A stretch of 64,000 bases of DNA from Nepenthes gracilis (GCA_033239525.1 BSYO01000015.1:17359713-17423712); one strand, 5' to 3'; positions 12,690 through 24,118 are shown, counted from the stretch's first letter. Notes: generated by a model not told the origin, from the sequence alone. Made by a program: numbers and translations.

Positions 12690-14019
12690 TTTTTGTCATT
12701 TTTGAGCTCCAATTCTAAGGATTTGATTTTAGCAATTAAGGACCCATTTAACATCTTCAATTTACGATATTCAATAGTGAGTTGTTCTAATTTTGTTGTA
12801 AGTTCTCCCTTAACCTATTCACATTCAGTTAATTTACTATTTAAGAATTTATTCATTTTCTTTACTTTTATACATTTTCTAAACAGTTTGTCATAAGTCT
12901 CCTAAAGACCATCAAATTCATTATTAGATTTCTCACATGAAGAATTTCATAGCTCAAGTTGTGCACTAGTTGCTTCATCACGACTAATAATGAAAGTCTT
13001 GAAAGTCAAGTAATTTACTTCTTCTTCAGATGGTTTTTCATCATATTTTTCATCTCTTCGTTATTTAAGAGGGACACATTTAAGGTATTTCCTTTCTAAC
13101 GTTTAAAATTAGGACATTCGGTTCAAATATGACTGAAGTCGCGGTATTTATGGCATTAAATTCTTTAAGATTTCTTATTTTTTTATATTTGTATTCTCTT
13201 TTTTATCTTTCTTAATCGAGTTATGAGACAAATCTATTTCTTTGGATGTTCATTTTTTATTTTTATTTTTGAAGAATTTCTTAAAATGTTTAATAAAGAA
13301 GGTAAAGTCCACATCGCTGCACAACTCTTTATCAGAGTTATGATCTCTCTCTTTCTTTATAATTTTAAAGGCAATTGATTTGTTCCATTTGAATTATGGG
13401 AGAGTGTACTCATATGTTTGTGCAGAACTAACCAGTTCTTTTATTTTCAATATATCAAGGTTTTTACTTTCCTCAATAGTAGTGACCTTTGGTTTAAAAC
13501 GTTCAAGTAGAGATCCTAGGACTTTTTAGACAATTCTATTCTCAAAAATTTATTTCTCTAAATTAAACGTAGAATTAATAATGTCATTTAATTTAATATA
13601 AAATTTGTCAAATATCTCATCATCTTTCATGTGAATTTTTTTCAAACCTAGTAGTAAGCATTTATAATTTAAAATTTTTAACTAATTTAATTCCTTCATG
13701 GGTTCTTAAGGATATCCCACGCCTCTTTTGAGATCTCGTACATGGAAATATACTTCAATTATTCGGGAGACAAAGCCATAAAAGTAACGTACAACCCCTT
13801 ACCATTCCAATTGCATACATCAAATTCTTCTTTTGTCCACAAGAATAAAACTTTCGGTTCATCACTTGTGGTGCTTCTGGGTGGAGTCCTTCCAATTGGG
13901 GTGTTAGCCCACATGCGCTCATCCATCAATTTGTGAAATGCTCTCATACAAACTTTCTAATACGCATAATTACACCAATCAAAATAAGGAGGAACATATA
14001 GCGATTGACTGGTATGCAT
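12690..14019 (-). pseudogene. copia gag region
   Basis: The probable start ATG is at 14017-14019, 32 bases beyond the primer-binding-like motif. It opens with an SLYVPPYFDW-like N-terminus. A TAG at 13957-13959 replaces the Trp usual in the 'YWK' motif. 13759-13947 reads MRAFHKLMDERMW and CNWNGKGLYVTFMALSPE, typical of the copia gag (UBN2-type) domain. A decayed CCHC-like segment near 13100-13160 and a Lys/Glu/Leu-rich, coiled-coil-like stretch (12690-12960) follow. Multiple frameshifts are present. Confidence 0.75.
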
Positions 14020-14060
14020 CTAGATTGACGTCACGGATCGAGGTGAGTTTCTGATGCCAA

Positions 14061-15060
14061 TTGAAACAAACCAATCATTTTGAATAACTAATAATATTTC
14101 AACCCCTCAATAAATTACTGAATAAAAATTACATAATATATAATACAAGTAAAATATATTCTAATCTAAATGTAAACAATACATAGTGAAAGCATTAATA
14201 GCAATAATAAAACATGATTTTTGGTGAGAAAAAAAATTTTCGATTACCACAGCTATCAAGTAAAATTCTTTGAATTTTAACAGTAAGGAAAAATATGTAC
14301 TATAAAAATTAACTTACAGATCAGATAATACTAACACGCTAATGTAATCGATTTACTCATATCTTGTGATATCTATAAAAGAACTCATTAGATTTACTTG
14401 CGATAACGAAATCAGTCGTCTTTTAGTCTTCAAGTTAGTCTTCCCTCATGAGCCACTAAATTGTTATACTCCACTGGATGCTGATTTTCATTCAACCAAT
14501 ATCACCAATGAAGGTTAACAGACGGAAAGATATGTAAAGGTTAAAGTACAATGTGGTGAGAAAACTTTGGTTAAGAAGTACAATTATTGAAGTTAAGTTT
14601 TTTTCAGGTGGAGCAAAGTAAGAGCATTAAAGAGTGGATTTTTCACTGAAACGACCATCAAAAACTCAAGTAAAAGTCTACGGTAAATTAAATAAGACAA
14701 CTATATATATAGAGGCTAGAAATCCTAGGTCAAAAATATGACCGTTTGTGAAATACCCATCGCAACACTCGAGCATGGCTCAAGCTCATGGAAGGCATGC
14801 TTAGGGTTTCATGGGACACATCTTTCGGCGTTCGAGCATGGCTCGAGCACATTTCGAATGCTGGGTCTACTAGATTTAGTACTCGAGCAAGGATTGGGCT
14901 AGCAGCAAGCGTAGGCATACTGAAAACGGGGCTCGAATACTGGTCAAGTGAGTAGTAGGTACAGGTGTACTGAAAATGGAGCTTGAGCGCTAGTCAGACA
15001 AGGGTCAGCAGCACAACGGACAAGAAATTGGGTAGGGCACTTTAACAAATAGCAAGAAAT
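14061..15060 (-). repeat. Probable 5' LTR of the copia element
   Basis: This is upstream of gag in the minus sense and ends next to the primer-binding-like site. It contains a TATA-like CTATATATATAG at 14701-14712 and several CTCGAGCA motifs (14767-14890, 14931, 14980). The outer boundary near 15060 is approximate because no second LTR copy is present for comparison. Confidence 0.5.
14701..14712 (-). promoter_or_regulatory. TATA box in the copia 5' LTR
   Basis: Palindromic CTATATATATAG, placed about 650 bp upstream of the primer-binding-like site, is the only strong TATA in the LTR. It would direct minus-strand transcription into gag. Confidence 0.4.
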
Positions 15061-15155
15061 AAATTCCAGTACAGATCTTCAGAATAATACGACCTTCGCC
15101 AGCAATAGACAGATATGATCACAGAATATGTCAACATATAAATAAGTCTGACCAT

Positions 15156-15308
15156 AAATTTATATAAAAATACATGAATGAATCAATATTTTATCAACAG
15201 AGAATAATTCAAAGGCATTCAAAATTTGTTCATATCTAGAAAAAAATAAAAAAAATAAAAAAATATTTTTTTATACTTGGATTTTGTTAAAAATTATTAG
15301 GAAAAAAT
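15156..15308 (+). repeat. Segment similar to CAD gene intron 5
   Basis: About 150 bp resembles 32535-32702 inside intron 5 of the CAD gene. Both share a 'TTTATATAAAAATACATGAATG' type start, a GAATAATTC motif and a 'AAAATATGA' end. It ends where the three-LTR array begins. It is either a dispersed AT-rich repeat or a captured intron fragment. Confidence 0.5.
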
Positions 15309-15365
15309 ATGACGGTCGCCAGGTAAAGGGCGAAGGTGTTCCCCACAAGGTTGTGAGGGAAAGTT

Positions 15366-16626
15366 TGTTGGGTCTGGTCACTCCCTTGTGGGTAACCAAA
15401 CAAACTGGTTCGTCATCGGAGGATTTGTGGAAAACAAATTCAGAGAAATGTTTTCGGTCAACAGGACGTTGACCGGAGGAGAACAGTAGATGGTCAATGG
15501 AGATTAACCGGCGAACGACCAACGGAATCCGGTCAATAGGAGGTTGACCGTCTGAGAGCTGCAGGAGTACTGCTGGATAGCGGACGGGCAACTGAAAACG
15601 GTTAACGGGGAAGTTGACCGGATGGCACTGAAGACGGTCAATGTGATGTTGACCGGTTGAGAATGCTGAAACTTACCAGTTGGTATTACTGGTATGAAAT
15701 CGCCCACGGATATGGCTGAGTGCACAGTAGCATCCGGAGATATGGGTTGTGCACAGTGACGACCGAGGACGTGGGATGTCTGAGGTCGTTGTCACTGCCT
15801 TGAGACCATGGAATACTGGAGGACTCTTGTGATGGCCAAAGGGCACAGAAGGTCCGGGAACTTGGCTGCAGCAACAATCGAGGACGTCGTTGGAAAGTCC
15901 GGGCAAACAACTTGTGGACATTTGGTAGCAAGTCAGGACAGGTTAGCTCTGCAGAGCAGTGTAGACACCTGCGCAACTGTGGTAGGCCGTCATGCAGGTG
16001 ACAAGTTGCAGAGTTAGTGGGCAGGTTGCAGAGTTAGTGGACAAAGTAGTGGGTGACAGGTGGTTGACCACATTCAACCTGCCTATTAGTTGAAGGTCTC
16101 CAGGCAGATCATGATATATATGCATGCTGGGCATGCTGTGTGATGAGCACGCAAGGCGCCATGAGAGTGACCATTGGGTGATAGAGAAATCACCATGGGC
16201 GAGCGTTCGTCGGGGCTTGTGTAGCCGGTCATTGTGTGCGGGGGTGAAACGGCAGGCTGTTGTTTCACCAATACTTGTAAAATGTAGAGAGGAGTGCACC
16301 ACGAGTGAGAGGGAGAAGAAAGAAAAACAGAGAGTAAAAGAGTGAGGAGCGTTTCCCGTTTACTCCGGTGAGGTTTTTCTTTGTTATTCTCAGGTATGTA
16401 GCGGATACTCCATCTCGGGGATTTTTAATCCATTTTATATAGTGGATTTATTGGTGGACTATGTGTCCCGTGGTTTTTTCTTTTCGGTTTGGGAAGAGGT
16501 TTCCACGTAAAAAATGATGTGCATCCCTTGTTCCTTATTCCTACTAAATGGTGGCTGTCGATGACTGGGGGTTTGGGTTTTTCGTTGTTGTCAGATCTGG
16601 TGGATCCTGTTCTTCTGACCCCAACA
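15366..16626 (+). repeat. LTR 1 of the tandem array
   Basis: 1261 bp, TGTTGGG to CCCCAACA. The U3-like part (15440-15665) has repeated GGTCAAC/GTTGACC blocks. The U5-like part has the 'TGTAGCGGATACTCC' and 'ATAGTGGATTTATTGG' motifs also seen in the solo LTRs at 34244 and 40797, so these are related families. Confidence 0.85.
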
Positions 16627-17132
16627 AGTGGTATCAGAGATAGTTGAGATCGACCTAGGCCCGAAAAGGGGCTGCCATGGAGGATCTTGGACAGGAAAGG
16701 CTGCTGCGGAGAGTCTTCGACCTCTTGTCGGAGTGGAGTGAAGCGTCGCAAGGGGAAGCCACTGAGTGAAATGCCGCAGAAGTGGAGTTGCCGAAGTCTG
16801 TGACGGACGAAGTGCATCTGGAGTCATCGTGGAAGAGTTTGCCATTTAGTGTGGAACTGGATGGACCGGTAAAAAGTATAGCGGATTCAGCAGAGCCAAT
16901 GGCAGATCTGTGTAGGGCCAAGGGTGGAGCCAGTAGGACCAACGGCGGAGGGCTAAGGGCGAAGCTGAGCAGGACCAACGGCAGAACTAGCAGGGCCAAC
17001 GGCAAAACTGGCAGGGTCAAAGGCGGAGCTGACGTCGGGATTCCCAGTTGAGGGGAAGCTGCCGGAAAGCAGGCGATGATGGTCGCTAGGTAAAGGGTGA
17101 AGGTGTTCCCGACAAGGTCGTGAGGGGAAGTT
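16627..17132 (+). other. Interior 1 of the tandem array, with an 89-codon ORF
   Basis: The primer-binding site is at 16629-16639 (TGGTATCAGAG). A small ORF at 16782-17051 (+) encodes 89 residues, starting MELPKSVTDEVHLESSW and ending in Lys/Gly/Asn-rich ~24-bp repeats (RTNGGG, RTNGRT, RANGKT). The frame also extends upstream from an ATG at 16677 but meets a stop at 16768. A homologue lies in the second interior (18580-18804). No domain is recognised. It could be a gag remnant or simply a non-coding spacer. Confidence 0.55.
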
Positions 17133-18425
17133 TATTGGATCTGGTCACTCCCTTGTGGGTAACCAAACAAACTGGTTCGTCATCGGAGGATTTGTGGGGA
17201 ACAAATTCAAAGAACTGTTTCCGGTCAACAAGACGTTGATCAGAGGAGAACAGTAGATGGTCAATAGTGATTGACCGACGGACAGCCAACGGAATCCGGT
17301 CAACAGGAGGTTGACCGTCTGAGAGCTGCAGGAGTACTGCTGGACAGCAGACGGGCAACTGGAAACGGTCAACGGGGAAGTTGACCGGATGGCACTGAAG
17401 ACGGTCAACGGAAAGTTGACCGGATGAATGTTGAAGACGGTCAATGAGATGTTGACCGGTTGAGAATGCCGAAACTTACTAGTTGGTATTACTGGTATGA
17501 AATCGCCCACGGACATGACTAAGTGCACAGTAGCATCCGGAGATATGGGTTGTGCACAGCGACGACCAAGGACATAGAATGTCTAAGGTCGTTGTCACTT
17601 CCTTGAGACCATGGAATACTGGAGGACTCTTGTGATGGCCAAAGGGCACAGAAGGTCCGAGAACTTGGCTGCAGCAACAACCGAGGACGTCGTTGGAAAG
17701 CTGGCAGCAACTTGTGGACAGCTGGCAACAAGCTGTGGACAGTTGGCTCTGCAGAGCAGGTAACAGACCTGCAATCTGTATAGGCCGTCTGTGCAGGTGG
17801 CAAGTTGCAGAGTTAGTGGGCAGGTTGCAGAGTTAGTGGATAAAGTAGTGGGTGACAGGCGGTTGACCGTATTCAACCTGCCTATTAGTTGAAGGTATCC
17901 AGGCAAATCATGATATATATGCATGCTGGGCATGCTGTGTGGTGAGCGCGCAAGGCGCCATGAGAGTGACCATTGGGTGATAGAGAAATCACCATGGGTG
18001 AGCGTTCACCGGGGCTTGTGTAGCCGGTCGTTGTGTGCGGGGGTGAAACGGTAGGCTGCTGTTTCACCAACACTTGTAAAATGTAGAGAGGAGTGCACCA
18101 CGAGTGAGAGGGAGAAGAAAGAAAAACAGAGAGTAAAAGAGTGAGGAGCGTTTCCCGTTTACTCCCGTGAGGTTTTTCTTTATTATTCTCGGGTGTGTAG
18201 CGGATACTCCATCTCAGAGGTTTGTAATCCATTGTACATAGTGGATTTATTGGTGGACTATGTGTCCCGTGGTTTTTCCTCTTCGGTTTGGGAAGAGGTT
18301 TCCACGTAAAAAATAATGTGCATCCCTTGTTCCTTATTTCTACTAAATGGTGGCTGTCGATGAATGGGGGTTTGGGTTTTCCGTTGTTGTCGGATCTGGT
18401 GGATCCGGTTCTTCCGACCCCAACA
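17133..18425 (+). repeat. LTR 2 of the tandem array
   Basis: 1293 bp, beginning TATTGGA (first dinucleotide decayed from TGTTGG) and ending CCCCAACA. Compared with LTR 1 it has one extra GGTCAAC/GTTGACC block (17400-17440). It is followed by TGGTATCAGAG at 18428-18438. Confidence 0.85.
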
Positions 18426-18919
18426 AATGGTATCAGAGATAGTTGAGATCGACCTAGGCCCGAAAAGGGCTGCTTGCGGAGGATACTGACCGGAAAGGGC
18501 TGCCTGCGGAGGTGCTGACCTACTGTCGGAGTGGAGTGAAGCGTCGCAAGGGGAAGCCACCGAGTGAAGTGTCGTAGAAGTGGAGCAGTCGAAGTCTGCG
18601 ACGGTCGAAGTGCATCTGGAGTCATCGTGGAAGAGTTTGCCATTTAGTGTGGAACTGGATGGACCGGTAAAAAGTATAACGGATTCAGCAGAGCCAAGGG
18701 CGGAGCTGTGTAGGGCTAAGGGTGAAGCCAGCAGGGCCAACGGCGGAGGGCCAAGGGCGAACCTCGAGGCGACCAACGCGAGAACCAGCGAGCTAATGGC
18801 GTAGCTGGCGGTGGTCGCGAGCCGACGCCGAGATTTGGGTTGAGGGAAGTAGGAAGGCGGCGATGATGGTCGCCAGGTAAAGGGCGAAGGTGTTCCCCAC
18901 AAGGTTGTGAGGGGAAGTT
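18426..18919 (+). other. Interior 2 of the tandem array
   Basis: 494 bp, homologous to 16627-17132. Its ORF at 18580-18804 starts MEQSKSATVEVHLESSW and gives 74 residues before a stop, with the same Asn/Gly repeat tail but shifted. The long minus-strand frames crossing this block are antisense shadows. Confidence 0.6.
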
Positions 18920-20208
18920 TGTTGGGTCTGGTCACTCCCTTGTAGGTAACCAAACAAACTGGTTCGTCATCGGAGGATTTGTGGGGAACAAATTCGAAGA
19001 ACTGTTTCCGGTCAACAGGTCGTTGACCAGAGGAGAACAGTAGATGGTCAATGGCGATTGACCAGTGGAAGACCAACGGAATCCCGGTCAGCGGGAGGTT
19101 GGCCGTCCGAGAGCCAGCAGGAGTACTGGGACAGCGGAGGGGAATCGAAACGGCCAACGGGAAGTTGGCCGGATGGGATCAAGACGGCAGTGCGGAAAGT
19201 TGACCGGGATGGCATCAAGACGGCCAATGTGATGTTGACCGGTTGAGAATGCCGAAACTTACCAAATTGGTAATGGGTATGAAATCGCCCACGGACATGA
19301 CCGAGCATGTGAGCATCCGGAGATATGGGTTGTGCACAGTGACGACTGAGGACATGGGATGTCTGAGGTCGTTGTCACTGCCTTGAGACCATGGAATACT
19401 GGAGGACTCTTGTGATGGCCAAAGGGCACAGAAGGTCCGGGAACTTGGCTGCAGCAACAACCGACGACGTCGTTGGAAAGCTGGCAAAGAACTTGTGGGG
19501 ATGTTGGTAGCAAGTTCAGGATGATTGGCTCTGGCAGAAGGTGCAGCAGATCCGCAACTGTGTAGGCCGTGCATGCGGGTGGCAAGTTCTGAGAGTTAGT
19601 AGGCAGGTTGCAGAGTTAGTGGACAAAGTAGTGGGTGACAGGTGGTTGACCACATTCAACCTGCCTATTAGTTGAAGGTCTCCAGGCAGATCATGATATA
19701 TATGCATGCTGGGCATGCTGTGTGGTGAGCGCGCAAGGCGCCATGAGAGTGATCTTTGGGTGAAAGAGAAATCACCATGGGCGAGCGTTCGCCGGGGCTT
19801 GTGTATCCGGTTGTTGTGTGCGGGGGTGAAACGACATGCTGCCGTTTCACCAACACTTGTAAAATGTAGAGAGGAGTGCACCACGAGTGAGAGGGAGAAG
19901 AAAGAAAAACAGAGAGTAAAAGAGTGAGGAGCGTTTTCCGTTTACTCCGGTGAGGTTTTTCTTTGTTATTCTTGGGTGTGTAGCGGATACTCTGTCTCGG
20001 GGGTTTGTAACCCATTTTACATAGTGAGTTTATTGGTGTACTATGTGTCCCGTGGTTTTTCCTCTTCTGTTTGGGAAGGGGTTTCCACGTAAAAAATGAT
20101 GTGCATCCCTTGTTCCTTGTTCCTACTAAATGGTGGCTATCGATGACTGGGGGTTCGGGTTTTTCGTTGCTGCCGGATCTGGTGGATCCGGGTGTTCTGA
20201 CCCCAACA
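18920..20208 (+). repeat. LTR 3 of the tandem array
   Basis: 1289 bp, TGTTGGGTCTGG to GACCCCAACA. It is the terminal LTR: the primer-binding site seen after LTRs 1 and 2 is absent, and the sequence goes into a GA-rich stretch (20209-20290). Confidence 0.85.
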
Positions 20209-20821
20209 AGTAGAAAGAGAAGAGTGGGTATGATGAGAGGAAGAAGAAGAAGAAGAAAGATGACGAGAAGGAAGGAGAATTTAGAACGTTTGAGAGTCAG
20301 ATTTTCTAAATCAAAGGGATAAGATTTATTTACAAATTATTTTATTTTATTTATACTTCTTATACATACATGTAGCTCTTTAACTTCTCTACATTAAGGA
20401 TTGTTGTATGCGTATGATTTTTACCAAAGGTATTGAGATTTTACCGAGGGCTTTCCTAACATTTCAGGATTTTGTCCAATTTGTTCAAAATAAATAAATA
20501 TTTAAAGTATTATATTTGTATAAATAAATATTTATAAAATAAAAGTTTTGAAGTCATATATTTAGGCATTGCATGTGATTGTTTAGACATATATTTTCGA
20601 TCAAACTTTATTTTGTTATTTGATTTAATATTTGTACATTTTACAAGTTGAAAAATTTTATACTTTTTTTCTAAAAAGACAAAACTTTTAAACCTTTTGT
20701 TATAAACTCTATCAATTTGGTATATTTTTTAAAACTATTGTAAGATATTAAATAAAATAATATATTTAAACATCTTAATATATATTGGACAAAATTAAAG
20801 ATTGTATCTATCATCCATAGA
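20209..20821. other. GA-rich then AT-rich spacer, no gene
   Basis: A (GAA)-rich stretch (20240-20280) gives way to AT-rich DNA with TTTATA/AAATAA words. I see no gene or transposon domain. Confidence 0.5.
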
Positions 20822-21247
20822 TGATAAATAAGATGCATTTGACTTTGTCTATAGGGAAGAATTTATAGATGGCTTACCTATGGATTTAAATAGTAATATT
20901 TCAACTTAATATTACCGACAGTATATGTAACATTTTCTCAAAATTAATCTTTTAGCTATTAGCTCTTCATTTTGGCATGCTTTTGGATTTTTGAGATTTT
21001 ACTTAATGTAGATTTGATATTTGAGATTTTGATGTTTGATATTTGCATGCTTTGATCAATATTCCAAATTATCCGACTTTGGACTTTTAAACTATTGGAT
21101 TTATGATATTGGACTATTCAGTATTCGTATCTAAATTACAAATTTCGCATACGAAATCTTATTTAAATGTTTGACATATTTGAATATTTGACATTTGGGC
21201 ATTTGATATTTAAAATATTTGATATATTAGATTTTGCACGTGCTTTA
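20822..21247 (+). repeat. AT-rich tandem repeat, partial unit 0
   Basis: About 425 bp matches the middle of the units at 25182-28706, from 'GCATTTGACTTTGTC' through runs of 'TTTGATATTTGA'-like words to 'TTTTGCACGTGCTTT'. It is cut off by the gypsy sequence starting about 21250. Confidence 0.75.
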
Positions 21248-21282
21248 AAATGTTTGACAGGCCTGAAAAGCACTATGGGAGC

Positions 21283-22140
21283 ATAATGTCGGGAGAAAGT
21301 TCAAAAAGAAGAAATTTCCGATACTCTCGGGCAGAAAATGAAAACTCGGTCCAGGAGCGAGCCTCCAGAATAGCCAAGTCCGCTGGAGGCAGTAGCCGGC
21401 TGGCTACTGGAACCTCCGGGAACAAAACAGAGTTGAGGGCTTACCTCAACTCTAAGAGATCTGCCAACGCTGCTCGCGCAGATCCACAGGTTGATAAGAT
21501 TTGGAACCGTGTGTTTAAAGACGATGAGCACACTGTCGACCTTGACAGATCTCCTTTCACAGCGGAGATCCTAAATCGTCCACTGCCCACCAAGTTCAAG
21601 ATGCCTTCCCTTAACTCATACGATGGGAGTAATGACTCAGTTGATCGTCTGGATCACTTCTGCACCCATCAGACTCTACAAGGGTTGAAAGACTCAGTAA
21701 TGTGCCGCTATTTTCCGCTCACATTGAAGGGAGATGCCCGCATCTGGTTTTATCACCTCCCTTCAAGCACCATCAGCAGCTTCTAGGAGCTCACAGATCT
21801 CTTCTTGGCTCAGCATGCCTTGAGCCGACTGGAAGAGAAGTAACCGTGGTACCTCTCCCACATCAAACAGAAGTCAAGAGAGAACCTACCAAAATTTTTG
21901 GACCGCTTTATGGCAGAGAGGTCGCAGATTCTCCGGCTCACGGAAGAGATAAAAATTGGACAGTTTTATCTCTGCACTGATCTACGAGAACTTCTTCAAG
22001 TACCTGGCCCATAAGATCCCCAGATCTTTCGGGAGACAGAGTCAATTACCCAGGCCTACGCAGTGGCAGAGGAGGCCAACAAAGCAAAACGCCTAGAATG
22101 GAGGCCTATCAGGTCTGGCCTCCAAGTTTGGCCCCAGGGC
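21283..22140 (+). pseudogene. Tat-type gypsy gag
   Basis: The frame 21250-21786 contains MSGESSKRRNFRYSRAEN, then NKTELRAYLNSKRSANAAR, then the gag core (PSLNSYDGSNDSVDRLDHF, LKGDARIWFYHLPSSTISSF). A TAG at 21784 stops it. The next segment (ELTDLFLAQHAL) continues after the stop, with another stop around 21841. The tail (AVAEEANKAKRLEW near 22060-22100) matches the gag tail of the 52126-63773 element. Gag would form the particle shell. At least two stops make this a relic. Confidence 0.8.
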
Positions 22141-22146
22141 GGTGGG

Positions 22147-23336
22147 CTAGAAGCAATGTTCTCGCAAGCGGAGCTGGAGACGGCCTCCTCCAGGATCTCC
22201 CTCCAGGAACCCCTCATCAACGTCGTCCAGGGCGGCGGTAGGCTCCCCAGCGACGGCCTCCACTGCAGCCGTTGGAGGATCAAGATCAACCACCGGTTGC
22301 TCAACCGGCATCTGTATGGCTAGTGAGCCGACAGACGGCTCCTGCGCCTCCTCCGGCGACTCATAGGCTAGCTCTGAAAAAATCTCCGTTTGCGCCGCTC
22401 GAAGAACCACCTGTAATGCAGGCTGTGCCAGAATAACGCCTTCGCCCCTCGTTTCCGACAGGTCCTCAAACGACTTCTCCTTCCCTGTGGTGCTGCCGGG
22501 ACCACTGTAAATCCCGGCAGCGATATAGTCTTGCCCCGAAGACGATGAGGAGGGCGTCTCTACTGCCATTCTTTTGAGCCTTGGGCCAATGAAGTCGTCA
22601 TCTGTTGGACGAGGGCAGATGAGCAAGCCCCTAGACTCCTCCGAACGCATCATCACCGCCGGCGGCGGTGCCTTGAACTTCTGAACAGGGGAAGGCGATC
22701 CCCAGTTCACCTTCTTAGCCTCTACCCTAAAGACTAAGAAATCTCTCCTGAAATTAGAAATGTGGGCCTTGACCAATTTGGTCAGCCACTCCAAGGACGC
22801 CGTCTCAGCCACAGACAGCGTCCCGGTATAAACCTCTGGCACCTGACCCCAATCCTTTGCCAGGGTCAGGTCTCAATCACCCTCACAAAGAAGAACCGGT
22901 TCTTCCAGTTCTTTAGTGAGTCGTAGATGGCCGTATTTACCTTCAGGCCACTACGAGGAAACAGGGAGATCCACTCACCTCCCTGGTTTATCTTGAACAG
23001 CCCCTTCACCATGGATATTGTTAACCGCCTAGAATGCTTACGAAGGAAGGTACAAAAGGTTCAAATATACCGCATAGCATTGGCATGGAGTTGGGCGACG
23101 AAAACTCGCAGAGCTTGGAGGATCGACTGTAAGTCGTCTGGAAGAGGAAGATGAAGACCACTCATCAGGTGAGCCTCATACACTGTCACGCGTCCCACCA
23201 GCGGAGAGAAGGCCATGTCATCCTTGTCCGGAACCCTCCACGCAATGTCCTTTGGGATGTTAAATTCAACGCACAGAGCCTTTATGTCGTTCTCTCGAAG
23301 AACAGAAGAGATGTCGGCAACAAAGGTCGAAGCCAT
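22147..23336 (-). pseudogene. Antisense ORF of the Tat-type element (gypsy-type transposon domain)
   Basis: The start ATG is at 23334-23336. The N-terminus DISSVLRENDIKALCVEFNI, then VTVYEAHLMSGLHLPLPDDL, resembles the plant 'putative gypsy type transposon' domain (Transposase_28 family, from memory). A stop after MRYI (23061) and frame changes interrupt it. It reopens at 22842-22147 with FRRDFLVFRVEAKKVNWGSP and an Ala/Pro/Glu-rich tail. A related ORF lies at 54095-55380. Its role in the element is unknown. It lies opposite to gag, so it needs its own promoter, perhaps in 23340-23640. Confidence 0.7.
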
Positions 23337-23399
23337 GTTTATAGAAGAGTTAGAGTTTTCTTTGGAATGAACGCAGGTTGAAGACAAAGAAAGCATAGC

Positions 23400-23650
23400 A
23401 GAAGGCGTGAGAAAACATTAAGTGTAAGGAGAAAAACTTAAACGGCAAGGTGTAAAACGCCTTAAACCTCCTCGAGAAGGCACGCCATCATTCCTGCCAC
23501 GTGTCGCATCCCAAATTGGCCTCTTTTGAAGAAAATCTTCTGACGCATTAATGGCCTGGATAGCGGTCCAACCGCGAGGAGACACGTGTCCACTTTTAAC
23601 CTAACAGGCCGGCTAATGGCCACGCGTCATTCAGTGCTCATAGAAAGTTC
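23400..23650. other. Spacer between antisense ORF and minisatellite
   Basis: It contains GCCACGTGTC (23498-23507), a G-box core, upstream of the antisense ORF, and CCACGCGTC. These are promoter-like words, not proof of a promoter. No ORF. Confidence 0.35.
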
Positions 23651-23654
23651 TCCG

Positions 23655-24005
23655 AAATCTAGCCAAAGACGGTCAACAGATCTGATCAATTTTCTTCTCT
23701 AGATCTGACCACAAACGGTCAACAGATCCGGTCAATTTTCTTCTCCGATTCTGACCACAAACGGTCAACAGATCTGATCAATTTTTTTCTCTAGATCTGA
23801 CCACAGATGGTCAACAGATCCGGTCAATTTTCTTCTCCAGATCTAACCAAAGACGATCAACAGATCCAGTTGACTTTCTTCTCCAGATATGACCAAGGAT
23901 GATCAACAGATTCAGTCAACTTTCTTCTCCGGATCTGACCAAAGACGATCAACAGATCCCGTCTTTTCCAGAATCTGGCGAATACGGTCAACAGATCCGG
24001 TCAAA
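23655..24005 (+). repeat. 46-bp minisatellite, about 8 copies
   Basis: Units have the form 'TCTGACC-N4-ACGGTCAACAGATC', then a pyrimidine-rich TTTTCTTCTC segment, with a period near 46 bp and copies diverging by a few bases. Each unit carries GGTCAAC or GATCAAC. Tandem repeats just upstream of the 3' LTR are a known habit of plant Tat/Ogre-type gypsy elements. Confidence 0.85.
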
Positions 24006-24118
24006 ACCTTAACCTTTCGTAGAGTCCTCCGGGATTTTCAAGCAACGAAGGGCATGAGGGGTGTCCCATCATGAACATGCCGGAAGCTAGAATTTTGGCT
24101 ACCGGCATTGGGGACTAG

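Larger units (their letters stand above)
9108..15060 (-). mobile_element. Degenerate SIRE-like Ty1/copia element
   Basis: Minus-strand domains follow copia order: gag, protease, integrase, RT, RNase H. The RNase H has a CCTQFLWMKLML-type segment and the gag has a coiled-coil-like C-terminus, as I recall for the SIRE/Sirevirus lineage. The lineage is therefore an inference. Many stops and frameshifts break the polyprotein, and the 3' LTR is not found. The upstream part (14070-15060) behaves as the 5' LTR, with a TATA box and, next to its end, a primer-binding-site-like TTGGCATCAG at 14051-14060. Confidence 0.75.
15306..20208 (+). mobile_element. Tandem three-LTR array of a non-autonomous copia-type element
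   Basis: The order is partial interior (15306-15365), LTR, 506-bp interior, LTR, 494-bp interior, LTR. LTR ends are TGTTGGG...CCCCAACA. Each interior begins with TGGTATCAGAG (16629, 18428) and ends in a purine tract (GTGAGGGGAAG). The interiors are too short for gag-pol and contain only an 89-codon ORF and its homologue. Such LTR-interior-LTR-interior-LTR arrays arise by unequal recombination between LTRs or adjacent copies. No 5' LTR edge is present at the left, so no target duplication can be scored. Confidence 0.85.

Noticed and set aside
17885..19157. Long minus-strand ORFs of 252 and 299 codons in the tandem LTR array
   Set aside because: They lie antisense across LTR and interior boundaries, repeat with the array and show Ser/Pro/Arg-rich low-complexity translation without any family. 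They are by-products of sequence composition.
23655..24005. CRISPR-like array of 46-bp repeats
   Set aside because: The units are contiguous, without unique spacers, and lie inside a plant retrotransposon. It is a minisatellite.
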